DNA of 64,000 nucleotides. Origin: Kryptolebias marmoratus (taxonomy: Eukaryota > Chordata > Actinopteri > Cyprinodontiformes > Rivulidae). The first letter of the stretch is position 1; each line of letters opens with the position of its first letter. The notes under the pieces were generated by a model. It was not told the origin of the DNA. It was given only the letters and a program-made list of their open reading frames with translations, and made no database searches. A program made the translations under genes and the position numbers. The stretch lies in the NCBI RefSeq assembly GCF_001649575.2, contig NC_051437.1, positions 13,763,259-13,827,258 on the forward strand, written 5' to 3'. Shown here piece by piece: positions 44,601 through 50,285 of the stretch.

Positions 44601-46753
44601 GATGTTCACATGAATCTACCAGAGAAAGGTAACCTCTGAGGAAGGTGAACTATTACAACGTGCACGAGATGTTGAGGATGTGTTTACATGTGGCGTCATT
44701 TGGACATTTGGTTCCCCTTCCAGTGTTTCCCAATGCTTCCAGCAGCTGGAGTCTGGATGGAGACAACAGGGAGCAGATGTCCTACATGTCAGCTTCTACT
44801 GGAGGTGTGATCATGCCTCCCGTGCCTCCCAGGTCCTTCCCATCAGGTACTTTCTCGCCTCACCTCACAAATAAGCTTTCACATCTCAGATTTATTTGAT
44901 TTACTTGCTCCGTCGGTTTTGTTTCCTACAGAAGCTGCCAGCTGTGTTAGCAAGAACTGTCATGTTTAGGAGGGCTGTAAAAGTCAGTAGGATTGTTTTA
45001 ATACAAGTTTATCTTTGTAGGACACTTTATGATGCATTGTGATGCATTTCACCACCAGAACAGTGACCCTCCTCCTGCCTTGCCTGTTCGATCTCTCCGA
45101 AAGGTACATCAGACTGTGTATACCATGTTGATAACAACAAATATTAAGTTAAAAACAAACAAACAAAACCTTCAGGTATTTCATGTTTTTCCACATTTCT
45201 GTTGGATCAGTGTTAGGATACTACACCAACTAATCATGTTCATAAACTTGTGTTTAGACATATTCTTTAAACAAAATTGATGTACTGTGCTGTACAAAGA
45301 CCTAGCTTCATCCCTCATTTTATTTTGTTACCAAGGAGCCAGACTTTTTTATTTATTTATTTAAAGTGGTCTTTTTTTTCTTATTCGGGCTTTCTGAAGG
45401 TCTTTCTAATATTTTCTTTTTAGATTTGGCTGCTAATTTCCTGTCAGTATCTGACCAGACCAAGAATATTTTGTCTGTTTAAGCAATTTACCTCCGACCT
45501 TTGAATCATTCAGGCTTTAGGGTCTTTGTTACCAGCAGTCTGTCACAAAGACACATTTTGTTCCAACTTCTTTAGTTTAATTTATAAAAATGCCAAGTAT
45601 AACACCCTTCCACAAACATAAAATAGTATTTTAGAACCATCAAGGTGATTCCCAAAGAGCTGTCAGCTGAAAACTCAGAATACAGTAGATGATCAACTCC
45701 AAAAATGATGCATGTCTCAGGTCATGTTTCAAGTTTTCATTTGATTTTTTCCTGTTTGCAGTGACTCTTAGGTACTGTTCATCTGCTGTAGATAGTTCTT
45801 CTTTTGTACTTCATTTGTTCACATTCCAAATTTTTTAAGCATGTACTGCAAAATACGCAGTGTGTGCTTAGAGCCAGGTCAGAGAAACTTTGAAAAATCT
45901 TTAGAAAGCCTGAATAACTATTTATCAAGATCACTTCAAAACATTACAAGAAAGTCTGACTCCTACTTTTGCACAGTACTATAGTTCTAAATTGATCGTG
46001 TCTTTAGAAGATCCGACACATTGACGCTCAAACACACACTGCACATGTGAAGGCGTTAAACGGATTGCTGGAATTTACAGTAAATAGTTGTGATACAGAG
46101 AACCTCACCGCTGAAAGCCCCTGTCTTTGTCTCTCCAGTCTCCTCTCCACCCGATCCCTGGCTCCCCCACCAGTCCTCAGTCAGCTCTGGGTGGCAGTAA
46201 CTCTACTCTGTCGGGCAGCGCCAGCAGTGGTGTGTCCTCTCTTAGTGAGAGTAACTTTGGAGGTCAGTATCCCGATCCGGGTCCCATCAGGAATGACGCC
46301 TTGGAGCCTCTTCCCAGTCACCTGTGGTCCCCCCCTGACGAGTACCTGGCCTCGCCCTACCTGCACATGCACTACGGCGGACCAGAAATCGACTCCATGG
46401 ACCCAGTTCGGCCCTTCCACTACCGCAACCCTGCGTCACACCCACACACACACCAGCACACACACCCTCATGCTCACACCCACACCGGGCTTGACAGTCA
46501 CTCTCATGGTCCGCCCCCCCACCACCACATTCCCACTCACGGCCCTCACCACATCCCTTACCGCAGGCCACAGCCTCCAGCCGTGCCCCCCAAACCCTAT
46601 CTGAGAGAGGGCTGCATCCCAGAGGAGGAGCTGACACCCCAGCCCATCCCACTGCCCCGCAGGATCTTCCACTCCCCCCACGGCCACAGGGAGGACCCGG
46701 GGAAACACGCCTGGGAGCAGTGCATCAGCGAGGAGCACGAGGAAAATCAGTGA
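1569..46753 (+). CDS. dock3: dock3, Rac guanine-nucleotide exchange factor (53 exons, first coding exon missing)
   Basis: This is the spliced coding region of a DOCK-B subfamily protein. DOCK3 (MOCA) activates Rac, acts with ELMO at the membrane and promotes axon growth and loss of cell adhesion in neurons. Each of the 53 exons is bounded by AG and GT (one GC), and reading phase is continuous across every junction, giving about 6,209 coding bases. Order of parts: SH3 (about residues 13-72), helical linker, DHR-1/C2 (about 418-600), ARM-like helices, DHR-2 (about 1230-1635), proline-rich tail. The predicted protein of about 2,080 residues compares with about 2,030 for human DOCK3. The identity is DOCK3 rather than DOCK4 because the SH3 (LVLEIGETVQILEKCEGWYRG), the ARM region and the tail block SPLHPIPGSPTSPQS follow DOCK3 as I remember it. 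The start codon exon is not in the window. Splice sites were read by eye, without transcripts. Confidence 0.96.
1653..4751 (+). other. dock3 introns between SH3 exons
   Basis: Apart from the exon at 2810-2850, no coding signal or recognisable transposon is visible. There is AT-rich low-complexity sequence, including AGCTAA-type repeats at about 2480-2670. Confidence 0.5.
4909..4933. repeat. (AT)n microsatellite
   Basis: Uninterrupted AT dinucleotides followed by an A-run; it borders a LINE fragment. Confidence 0.9.
4945..5143 (-). mobile_element. LINE-type reverse-transcriptase 3' end fragment
   Basis: On the - strand an open frame runs out of the adjacent gap and reads VVIGALGAVTPKLEQWLQ followed by PGTTSDISVQK and LGTAKILRRTLKLPG. 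I recognise this as the C-terminal stretch of non-LTR reverse-transcriptase copies that are common in fish genomes. The family (R2-like or other) is not certain. The rest of the element is presumably inside the Ns. It lies antisense to dock3 in the intron after the SH3. Confidence 0.6.
5144..6052. other. Assembly gap (909 Ns)
   Basis: Run of N between the LINE fragment and a long TA repeat. Reading-phase continuity of dock3 shows no coding exon need be lost here. Confidence 0.99.
6053..6114. repeat. (TA)31 microsatellite
   Basis: Perfect TA tract directly against the gap, the likely reason assembly failed. It is self-complementary and could extrude as a cruciform. Confidence 0.95.
7860..8035 (+). 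repeat. Repeat A copy 1 (ends only, interior deleted)
   Basis: It shares GGCGGGCGATCATGTAA with copy 2 at its left and GCGATATGCATTCCTTCAAG with the end fragment near 63.66 kb at its right. Confidence 0.5.
9461..9745 (+). repeat. Repeat A copy 2
   Basis: Contains the family landmarks: GGGCGATCATGTAATTG, a GAGTCACTGGATGGA stretch, TTCAAGATGGCCACCAC, GTGTGGTAGTAG and CATACTCTGAGC. These recur in the same order at five further places in the window. Confidence 0.7.
10315..13751 (+). CDS. dock3: dock3 exons 4-6: helical linker after SH3
   Basis: Exons are 10315-10411, 12053-12201 and 13667-13751. They encode ETVVPLEDPIITE, the EW..LWKQLYV stretch, then KHKVDLFHKLRHVMNELIDL and ITVRLDWGNEHLGLDLVPRK, all close to human DOCK3. 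The residues just after the SH3 junction are Leu-Cys where I recall Gln-Tyr in mammals. The donor of the first exon is the weak GTCGGT at 10412. The GT four bases further on would break the frame, so the weak donor was chosen. Family knowledge places these helices next to the SH3, where they help bind ELMO. Confidence 0.93.
10412..12052 (+). other. dock3 intron with C-rich tract and single N
   Basis: A C/A-rich block at about 11143-11255 holds several runs of 5-8 C and one undetermined base (11222). Otherwise nothing recognisable. Confidence 0.5.
12202..15148 (+). other. dock3 introns around the exon at 13667
   Basis: Besides that exon and the AG microsatellite no feature can be supported. 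A GT-rich stretch lies near 14850. Confidence 0.45.
14059..14104. repeat. (AG)23 microsatellite
   Basis: Perfect AG dinucleotide tract of about 46 bp in a dock3 intron. Confidence 0.95.
15149..17433 (+). CDS. dock3: dock3 exons 7-11: region between linker and DHR-1
   Basis: Exons are 15149-15190 (42 bp), 16605-16759, 16962-17043, 17137-17197 and 17286-17433. The short first exon (HVSSRHCGQQSTNQ) is in phase 0 on both sides. The next carries HHLFINLKSFTYNSI and FFSLYDTREAKQIS, followed by KLNKNGGPKNPEKI, the DLYIVAHVIRTGRM segment and KEEKDFVLKVYT. This covers about residues 184-345 and keeps family length. The four introns after 16604 are 90-200 bp, typical of a compact fish gene. Confidence 0.94.
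15848..16110 (+). repeat. Degenerate GGGTTGAGTT minisatellite, C-poor
   Basis: Variants of TTGAGTT, GGGTTGAGTT and AAGTTTG recur for about 260 bp, and the + strand has only about ten C. It sits in the intron before the exon at 16605. Confidence 0.6.
17434..18480 (+). other. dock3 intron, no recognisable content
   Basis: About 1 kb with no supported exon or repeat between the exons ending 17433 and starting 18481. Confidence 0.4.
18481..19275 (+). CDS. dock3: dock3 exons 12-13: segment leading into DHR-1
   Basis: Exons are 18481-18569 and 19150-19275. They encode NNENEWYQVHENIIRKS and LIISLQLLRGELEHIRRE followed by ALTRKLGFPDVILPG. The second exon begins after a pyrimidine-rich tract of about 240 bases. 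Phase runs 2 to 1 and 1 to 1, so the second exon (126 bp) is symmetric and could be skipped without a frameshift. I have no evidence that it is. Confidence 0.93.
18905..19149 (+). promoter_or_regulatory. Long pyrimidine tract before dock3 exon 13
   Basis: About 240 bases of mostly C and T, with many TCTT, CTCTCC and TTCTTTTC elements, lead straight into the acceptor at 19149. This is far longer than a normal acceptor tract and resembles binding platforms for polypyrimidine-tract proteins. Function is inferred. Confidence 0.4.
19276..20728 (+). other. dock3 intron with a degenerate repeat B copy
   Basis: A worn copy of foldback repeat B is visible at about 19540-19935; the rest shows nothing recognisable. 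Confidence 0.4.
19540..19935. mobile_element. Repeat B copy 1 (degenerate foldback MITE)
   Basis: TGTAGATTGTTGTTTGAATG with CCTCAATTTAG parallels the TGTAGATAGCTCTTTGAAC landmark of the better copies; the other arm is faint. Confidence 0.4.
20729..22449 (+). CDS. dock3: dock3 exons 14-17: DHR-1 (DOCK-type C2) domain
   Basis: Exons are 20729-20853, 20946-21108, 21237-21343 and 22278-22449. They encode RNDLYLTLERGEFERGGKSV, then YHNNTPRWSEMVKLPIPIDR, LRFEFRHCSTKDKGEKKLFG and the closing CDEN..YLSLPCCKED. This is the DHR-1 domain (about residues 418-600), which in this family binds phosphoinositides, chiefly PIP3, and brings the GEF to the membrane. The strands are ungapped relative to human DOCK3 as far as I can judge, so the domain looks intact. 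Confidence 0.95.
21344..22277 (+). other. dock3 intron inside DHR-1, no recognisable content
   Basis: AT-rich, with T-runs; no exon or repeat supported. Confidence 0.4.
22533..24760 (+). CDS. dock3: dock3 exons 18-22: start of ARM-like helical region
   Basis: Exons are 22533-22630, 23719-23802, 23905-24005, 24110-24191 and 24590-24760. Recognisable blocks include VDLLALLNWKAHPDR, FLRDVLDTLFCLLDDNTDKY, NHFAGALAYKELIRCLKWYM, DHIQEAMRALEYLFKFIVQS and RATCGMEEEPFRASIQELFQ. In this family the region folds as paired helices joining DHR-1 to DHR-2. The donor at 24761 is GTCATC, which is weak but in phase. Confidence 0.94.
23514..23582. repeat. (AAT)23 microsatellite
   Basis: Perfect trinucleotide tract of about 69 bp in the intron before the exon at 23719, followed about 35 bp later by a T20-type run. 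Confidence 0.95.
25352..26830 (+). CDS. dock3: dock3 exons 23-28: central helical region
   Basis: Exons are 25352-25544, 25659-25786, 25942-26088, 26210-26308, 26432-26526 and 26755-26830. They encode FTVQEVAEYVRGTLGSMPST, then LLPVVLHHIHLHLRQQ, EEVEMMVESLLDVLLQTLLS, GQRCPQCTAEITGEYVSCLL and EFLLKIFCVFRNLMKL. The CPQC pair found in mammalian DOCK3 is present. Introns are 113-228 bp, so this is one of the densest exon clusters in the window. Confidence 0.95.
26890..27066 (+). repeat. Repeat A copy 3 (5' part)
   Basis: Shows CCACTGCATGGATTTTAATG, AATCATTGAATATACATCTG and AAGATAGCCGCCACAACC. The 3' half is missing, replaced by other repeat sequence. Confidence 0.7.
27145..27341 (+). repeat. 197-bp direct repeat, left copy
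   Basis: It is identical to 27606-27802 except for one C/T change. Inside is a near-palindrome (GGGGAACC...TATTTCAG against CTGAAATAAT...GGTTCCCC, about 27220-27262). Confidence 0.85.
27342..27605. other. Assembly gap (264 Ns)
   Basis: Run of N exactly between the two copies of the 197-bp repeat. Confidence 0.99.
27606..27802 (+). repeat. 197-bp direct repeat, right copy
   Basis: Same sequence as the left copy, 461 bp downstream. It may be a real tandem array or a false duplication at the gap. Confidence 0.85.
27840..28105. mobile_element. hAT-like transposon end
   Basis: Reverse-complemented, the right edge reads CAGGGGTGGAAATTAGCACC, with the CAGGG start typical of hAT inverted repeats, followed by repeated GGCGGGT motifs (subterminal). 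The edge lies only 36 bp before the exon at 28142. The matching left end is not visible and may be in the gap. Confidence 0.5.
28142..29485 (+). CDS. dock3: dock3 exons 29-36: end of helical region and start of DHR-2, with a 27-bp microexon
   Basis: Exons are 28142-28242, 28324-28382, 28500-28648, 28752-28837, 28930-28956, 29051-29146, 29240-29300 and 29392-29485. They encode YGDMRVIMAYELFSMWQKLG, FIPGMMGPFLGVTLVPQ, the strongly conserved IPIFHDMMDWEQRKNGNFKQ, the microexon residues TQLFGPYPS, and NFYKSEVNKEDMYIRYIHKL where DHR-2 begins. The microexon (28930-28956) is phase-symmetric. All introns here are 81-117 bp. Confidence 0.95.
29579..29641. repeat. (TA)31 microsatellite
   Basis: Perfect TA tract of about 62 bp starting about 95 bp after the exon ending 29485. 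Confidence 0.95.
32520..32815 (+). repeat. Repeat A copy 4
   Basis: Shows CAGAAAGTAATCATTGGAT, TTCAAGACGGCCGCCACAG, CAGTCAGTTTTACAGATG and GCATACTCTGAGCCCTAA in the family order. Confidence 0.75.
33935..34080 (+). repeat. Teleost interspersed repeat G, 5' fragment
   Basis: CTCTGGTTCAAACCTCAGCTGGAGC, GAGGAGTTTGCC and a CCCACAG stretch follow the familiar fish repeat whose intact copies read as a promoter-like box, then GGAGTTTGCATGTTCTCCCC. This copy is short and mutated. Confidence 0.45.
34550..35035. mobile_element. Repeat B copy 2 (foldback MITE)
   Basis: Left arm landmark CCTGTTGCAGATGGCTCTTT at 34560; right arm TCTCCAAACTTGG...TCAAAGAGGTATCACCAGG at about 34927-34965 is its imperfect reverse complement. 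Confidence 0.6.
35398..39112 (+). CDS. dock3: dock3 exons 37-41: DHR-2 lobes A and B
   Basis: Exons are 35398-35546, 37715-37801, 38091-38195, 38566-38707 and 38946-39112. They encode AAFTLLLYWELLQWEDRPLR, YDYQSLSWIRKMEAAYYDNI, FFRMGFYGRKFPFFLRNKEF, CRGYDYERLEDFQQRMLG and QIYAVTPVSDISDVPQ up to YDRPFHKGPKDRENEF. In DHR-2, lobe A is a helical dimer interface and lobe B contacts the GTPase switch; this is family knowledge. The first exon ends in AAG followed by GCAAGT, a GC donor fixed by phase to the next exon (CWEYGISLCREL). Confidence 0.94.
35547..37714 (+). other. dock3 GC-AG intron hosting a Tc1-like element
   Basis: The intron begins GCAAGT and ends GCAG. Its 3' third is filled by the Tc1-like remnant; nothing else is recognisable. 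Confidence 0.7.
36672..37518 (-). mobile_element. Tc1/mariner-like transposon remnant
   Basis: Short inverted ends (TGCACGAGTTTGAATTTA at 36672, TAAATTCAAATTTGTGCA ending 37518) flank about 850 bp. On the - strand broken frames show DEPKIELFGHNDKKF, KHGGG.IM.W and SPDINPFGTLWN-like pieces, in the order expected of a Tc1-like transposase around its second and third catalytic acids. Stops and frameshifts make it inactive. It inserted antisense to dock3. Confidence 0.7.
39113..41013 (+). other. dock3 intron before lobe C exons
   Basis: Contains repeat A copy 5 and an A-rich run at about 40190-40225; otherwise unrecognised AT-rich sequence. Confidence 0.45.
39750..39975 (-). repeat. Repeat A copy 5
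   Basis: In reverse orientation: AAGATCTCACATCATCTGTT, GGAGTATGTGTTGAGGGTGA, TTTAGCTCAATATCTGTAAA and CCATTTTGAATTGGGTGGAC, matching copy 6. Confidence 0.75.
41014..41877 (+). CDS. dock3: dock3 exons 42-45: DHR-2 lobe C, catalytic centre
   Basis: Exons are 41014-41100, 41249-41428, 41532-41615 and 41761-41877, all in phase 0. They encode LWIERTTLILSRPLPGIARW, VEVSPLENAIYVVENKTQEL, MCLNGVIDAAVNGGIARYQE, AFFDKDYISSHPEDTERI and LGVGLAVHEKLVHPEMRPLH. The AAVNGG stretch corresponds to the lobe C helix insert whose valine acts as nucleotide sensor in studied DHR-2 structures, so catalysis looks intact; the residue assignment is by family analogy. A gap of 38 Ns (41706-41743) lies in the intron just ahead of the last exon and hides most of its pyrimidine tract. 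Confidence 0.94.
41706..41743. other. Assembly gap (38 Ns) next to a C-run
   Basis: The Ns follow a C-run and end 17 bases before the acceptor of dock3 exon 45. Confidence 0.99.
42126..45103 (+). CDS. dock3: dock3 exons 46-52: Ser/Pro-rich C-terminal tail
   Basis: Exons are 42126-42247 (or from 42123), 43711-43846, 44020-44101, 44321-44433, 44541-44628 (or from 44544), 44724-44846 and 45021-45103. They encode GVNSPRGILSSHNHMSPESV, RHSSSSLSSHTSSEAGN, PSPSSSSLSS, APSSARGSPSLPDKAK, a KPCTD block, the PPVPPR-bearing exon and CDAFHHQNSDPPPALPVRSL. The tail is expected to be disordered and to hold SH3 ligands. A segment of about 23 residues that I recall in human DOCK3 between HMQ and SPSSSS (beginning LAYPNPRY) has no counterpart here. 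Confidence 0.9.
42443..43030. mobile_element. Repeat B copy 3 (foldback MITE)
   Basis: Opens AAAGGGACAGTTCAAG and carries TGTTGTAGACAGCTCTTTG and a CTCAGTTTGGAGG arm, matching copy 4. The right arm is weaker. Confidence 0.6.
45282..45981. mobile_element. Foldback MITE C with TACTGTGC ends
   Basis: The first 140 bp (TACTGTGC at 45283, then a CAGACTTTTTTAT block, AAGTGGTCTT and GGCTTTCTGAAG) are complementary to the last 130 bp (AAGCCTGAATAAC, GATCACTTC, AGAAAGTCTGAC, GCACAGTA). It nearly fills the intron before the last dock3 exon. The TACTGTGCAAAAGT-type end is common in fish; superfamily not assigned. Confidence 0.65.
46139..46753 (+). CDS. dock3: dock3 terminal coding exon (exon 53)
   Basis: The acceptor CTCTCCAG ends at 46138 and the exon runs in phase 0 to TGA at 46751-46753, 204 codons plus stop. 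It starts with SPLHPIPGSPTSPQS and SGSASSGVSSLSESNFGG, nearly the human DOCK3 tail. It then diverges into a His-rich stretch (about 46435-46560) and regains a conserved SH3-ligand motif PPAVPPKPY, matching PPALPPKPY in mammals, a Crk-type site. The last residues (EQCISEEHEENQ) are only loosely like the mammalian end. The exon is GC-rich compared with flanking introns. Confidence 0.93.
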   Translation, partial: SPLHPIPGSPTSPQSALGGSNSTLSGSASSGVSSLSESNFGGQYPDPGPIRNDALEPLPSHLWSPPDEYLASPYLHMHYGGPEIDSMDPVRPFHYRNPASHPHTHQHTHPHAHTHTGLDSHSHGPPPHHHIPTHGPHHIPYRRPQPPAVPPKPYLREGCIPEEELTPQPIPLPRRIFHSPHGHREDPGKHAWEQCISEEHEENQ

Positions 46754-48401
46754 CGGGGAGACGTCGTAAAGCTACAGCCTGAGGCACAACTACCCTCACT
46801 GCTCCATGTGTGGTTAAAAAAATATCTGTTGAACAATGAGACCAATCGATCAAGTTGATATTGATTGTACACAACTGTACAACTCGTCTGTGAGCATGTT
46901 TTTTTCCATTTGAGAATAATATGACAAGTTTTGTGGAACCGTTTAACCATGATCATAGCCAACATGATCCCAGACGCAGTCTCAGCTCTGAACTCTCTTC
47001 TTGTTGCTTTTCATGTCGTTTTCACAACAAAGAAACTATAGAAGGTTGTTTCTCGCAGTCAAGTGACTTCTCTTGTTGAAATGCTTCATATATATGAATA
47101 ATTATTTTGATAAATTTGCTACATTCTAGTGTTTTCAAAGGCTTGAGCCCATTACGTTTTTTCAAAAAAACACTGTTAAGTGCTCCTTAATAGTGAATCA
47201 TATCAAATGGCGCACTGTAATATGTGTTGCTGCTGGGCTGTCATCAATCACAGGTCTGTAAGGTTGAACTTGCAGCTCTCTTCTTGGACATAAAAAGTCC
47301 TGAACTCTTTTCCCATCCATACCACATGTATGGACACCTACGTGAATGTATTCAGATGAGATGTTCTACTCGTGCTGCACAAGCTGCAAATCCCAGTTTT
47401 TGTTGAAGTGCTTTACAGTCTCCATGTGTCTGTTTTGTGTGGTGAAGACATCTCAAGAGGAGTGAGAGCAGACTGGATGGAAGGAGGGGGTGAATTCAGG
47501 ACATAAACACAACCCACACTTGTCAGCTTTCATGTTCACAGTGAATGAAGAACATAAAAAAAAAAACAACCTCCACTTCACACCTCGACCCACTGCTGGA
47601 CTCTCAGAACTGACGCCGCTGCCTCCGTCTTGGTTTCTCTCTCCATCTTCTTTTCCTTCTCCCTGTGGTGTCAGGTCAGCAGCGAGGGCCGAACCCGGAC
47701 AGCTGCAGCGGCGCTCGCTTGTTACCAATGACTCTGCTGCAGAGCCCACACAGACGGGGTTGGAGTCGCCTTCCTGCCTTAAGTGCACTCGAATGCAGTT
47801 TGACCTCTCATCTGGACTCTCATTCAGCCATTTCCACTCTGACTGCTGAGGGGGTGGAATTTAAAAAAGTCTACCTAATGATGTTTTTATATGGTTTCAT
47901 CCTGCTTTGGTTCCAGATTGTCGTTTTGGAGCACTAATATTTCCCTTTCTCGCTCACCTTCTGTTGTTTGAAACCGATGATGTGTTTTAGGAGAACGCTG
48001 AAGGACGGACAGACAGAAAACAGAGAAGTTTCCTTTTATCTCTTTTTTTTTATTTGTGGAGTAGAGAAACAGCGCTGGAAGGATATAGCTAATATTTTAC
48101 CACTTACTTGTTTTCCTTTATTTTTGGGCAGGTGGAAGCTTTGTGTTGCTGTACATCAAGTTGTCAGCTGACTAGAGGAGATCTATTTTTGTATGTGAGA
48201 TCATGAGTTGTGTGAGCATGTTGCAGAAACACACACAGAAGGCCAGGTACTGCAGAGGCTGCTGTACTTCATATGGAGTCGAGGTTAGTAGATATATATA
48301 GAGCTTGTGAGTATCTCTAGTGAGTTTGACAGGACAACCGGTGACTGAAGTGATACTCAGAATATAAGTACAATAGAATTTTTCAATGTAAATTCTGTTA
48401 T

Positions 48402-48628
48402 TGTACATACAGCAGTATTGTGAAATATTTTTGAGAATTATTGCAGAAGCCCTAAAAAAAAGGTTTATTGTTGTTTTGTGTATATACATGTACTCAAGAG
48501 ATCAATGTAATTGATAAATATCTATAATCAGTGTTTGGGAAAGGACAAATTCACTAGACTGTGGCCGTCTCCACCATTCTTCTCATACGAATACTTTATA
48601 CACTTTTCAATGTGCTTTCCTGTACATA
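48402..48628 (+). promoter_or_regulatory. Three Pumilio response elements in the dock3 3' UTR
   Basis: TGTACATA occurs at 48402-48409, TGTATATA at 48479-48486 and TGTACATA at 48621-48628. Each fits the Pumilio consensus UGUANAUA exactly. Pumilio proteins repress or localise neuronal mRNAs, which would suit dock3. The match is by sequence only. Confidence 0.5.
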
Positions 48629-48721
48629 TGGTGTTAGCATGATCAAAAAGTGTTTGGTGGTAAAAGTGGTTTTCCTACTCCCATAAATGCTGTGGTATGG
48701 AGTTCATTAACAATGCCAAAC

Positions 48722-48727
48722 ATTAAA
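48722..48727 (+). terminator. Candidate dock3 polyadenylation signal ATTAAA
   Basis: ATTAAA is the commonest variant of the AATAAA signal. It is followed within about 50 bases by a TTTTTCTGTGCTCTGCTC downstream element rich in U and G. It lies about 2 kb past the dock3 stop codon and before the first clear intergenic repeat. Confidence 0.5.
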
Positions 48728-48915
48728 GACAATCTTTTATCAGCTCTAACTTCTCCTGTTAGCCTTTTTCTGTGCTCTGCTCAGATGTACGGTTCATTCT
48801 TGTGAACAGCAGAGGGCGTTGCTTGACACGGAATATTGCAGCAAAACCTGAAGGAGGTAAGAATGTAGATAGCTGAGCTATTTTCACTGTTCTGTGACAC
48901 TGTTGGTGCTGAAAT

Positions 48916-49233
48916 ATGTGTGCGCGCACACTTGTGTGTACACTTGTTTTTGTTTTCTTACCTTTTGGGACCTTTTCTGCTATAAGCATCTGCCATCTCA
49001 GGACCTATAATCCTTATGGGGACCACACTCTAGTCCTAATGCGATAAAGCATTATTTGTGGTTTAGCACTCAGATTTAAGGCTAAGGTGTGAATTAAAGA
49101 CAAGGTTTGGGTTAGCTGTGTAGGGGTAATGGTTAGGTTTAGTGTGTCGGTTCAAATGAATAGAAGTCAATTCAACATTTCATTAAGGATTAAAAATACA
49201 AACTTGTGTGTGAGTGTGTGTGCATGTGTGTAA
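48916..49233 (+). repeat. Teleost repeat F (GGGGACC / GGTTAG type)
   Basis: Landmarks are CTTACCTTTTGGGACCTTTTC, CCTTATGGGGACCA, GGTTTAGCACTCAGATTTAA, GGTTAGGTTTAGTGTGT and AATAGAAGTCAATTC, flanked on both sides by TGTG tracts. I recognise this as a widespread fish repeat. Confidence 0.65.
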
Positions 49234-49949
49234 GATAACAGCATGACACACAATCCTTTAGCTCCAAACAAATGAAAAACAAACAAACAGATAGTGTCGC
49301 ATAGTTTCCACCAGCGTGGGTAACGCTACTTTCACAATTCAATAAAACCTCTTTTTGCTTTATGATTTATTTGTTCTGGTTAAAAGTGACCTTCACTATT
49401 TTGCTATGAATATATTTAGGCTAGTAATTATTTTTATTACCATAAATACGAGTCGGTTTCAAATTTCATTTGCACGGCTGCAGTGGAGAGACGTGCGCCT
49501 TTCTGAGTTTACTGTTTACACCGACCACCAGCCTTTCACTCATTTCTAAAAGTATTAAAGTCTTTTATTTTGGAAATGCACAGCAACTCTAAGAGTTAAA
49601 ATTAAACATAAGCAAAACAAACAAACAAACAGACAACAACACGGCAACATTTGATGAAACACAACAATGGACCAAAAACACAAATCGGAGCGCAATGTTT
49701 CTTAAACAACTAAATCTCAAATCAGTTTTTGTTTTTGCTCTTTTATGAATTGTTTTCTGGTTTGTTTTCTGCTATTTTTATTTTTTCCCAGTGTTTTTAC
49801 ATCTTTAAATTCATAGCATTTTATTTAATGCTGTAAAACTTCACAGCATTAAGAAACATCCAGGAGCCACACACCAGAAAAATACAAAGCAAAATTAATC
49901 TTGAAATTACTAGTTTATAACAAGACTGCTTTTATAAAGTAGTGGAGCT

Positions 49950-50285
49950 TCCCTGAAGGAATGCATATCCCCCACTGCCGTACATGCCAAGGTTTTAAAC
50001 AAAGATCTCACATAATCTGTTATTGCTTGGAGTATTTGTTGAGGATGACCCAGATTCGAACACACCAAGTTTTAGCTCAGTATCCATAAAATTGACTGAA
50101 TTATACCCATTTTTGTGTTGCCTAAAGTTGATTAGCTGTCACGGTCATTTTGATTTGGGTTGACTCCAAAAATAAATCAGTAGTAGATGTAAATCCAATG
50201 ACTACTTTCTGAGAGTTTCATTTAAATTTGGCCGGCGGTTTGTGAAAAATTTTGGGAAAAGGCAGACAGACAAAGTATGAGCAAG
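49950..50285 (-). repeat. Repeat A copy 6 (longest)
   Basis: This reverse copy has both the GAAGGAATGCATATCC end and the opposite end with a GGCAGACAGACAAAG stretch, so it best defines the unit at about 340 bp. It lies between dock3 and pcbp4. Confidence 0.75.

Larger units (their letters stand above)
46754..48745 (+). other. dock3: dock3 3' untranslated region (approximate end)
   Basis: This stretch follows the TGA with no further open frame of weight. It ends near an ATTAAA at 48722-48727, followed by a T/G-rich downstream stretch, so a 3' UTR of about 2 kb is plausible. It contains three Pumilio-type octamers near its end. The exact cleavage site cannot be read from sequence, and earlier sites are possible. 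Confidence 0.6.

Noticed and set aside
46047..46604. 185-codon + frame and several - frames over the last dock3 exon
   Set aside because: Shadows of the GC-rich dock3 exon; the residues are low complexity (THTHTS, LTPTP) with no family match.
1569..46753. Assignment to dock4 instead of dock3
   Set aside because: Most blocks match DOCK3 better, including CPQCTAEI in the ARM region and the final SPLHPIP..SGVSSLSESNFG tail; only exon 51 resembles DOCK4 more.
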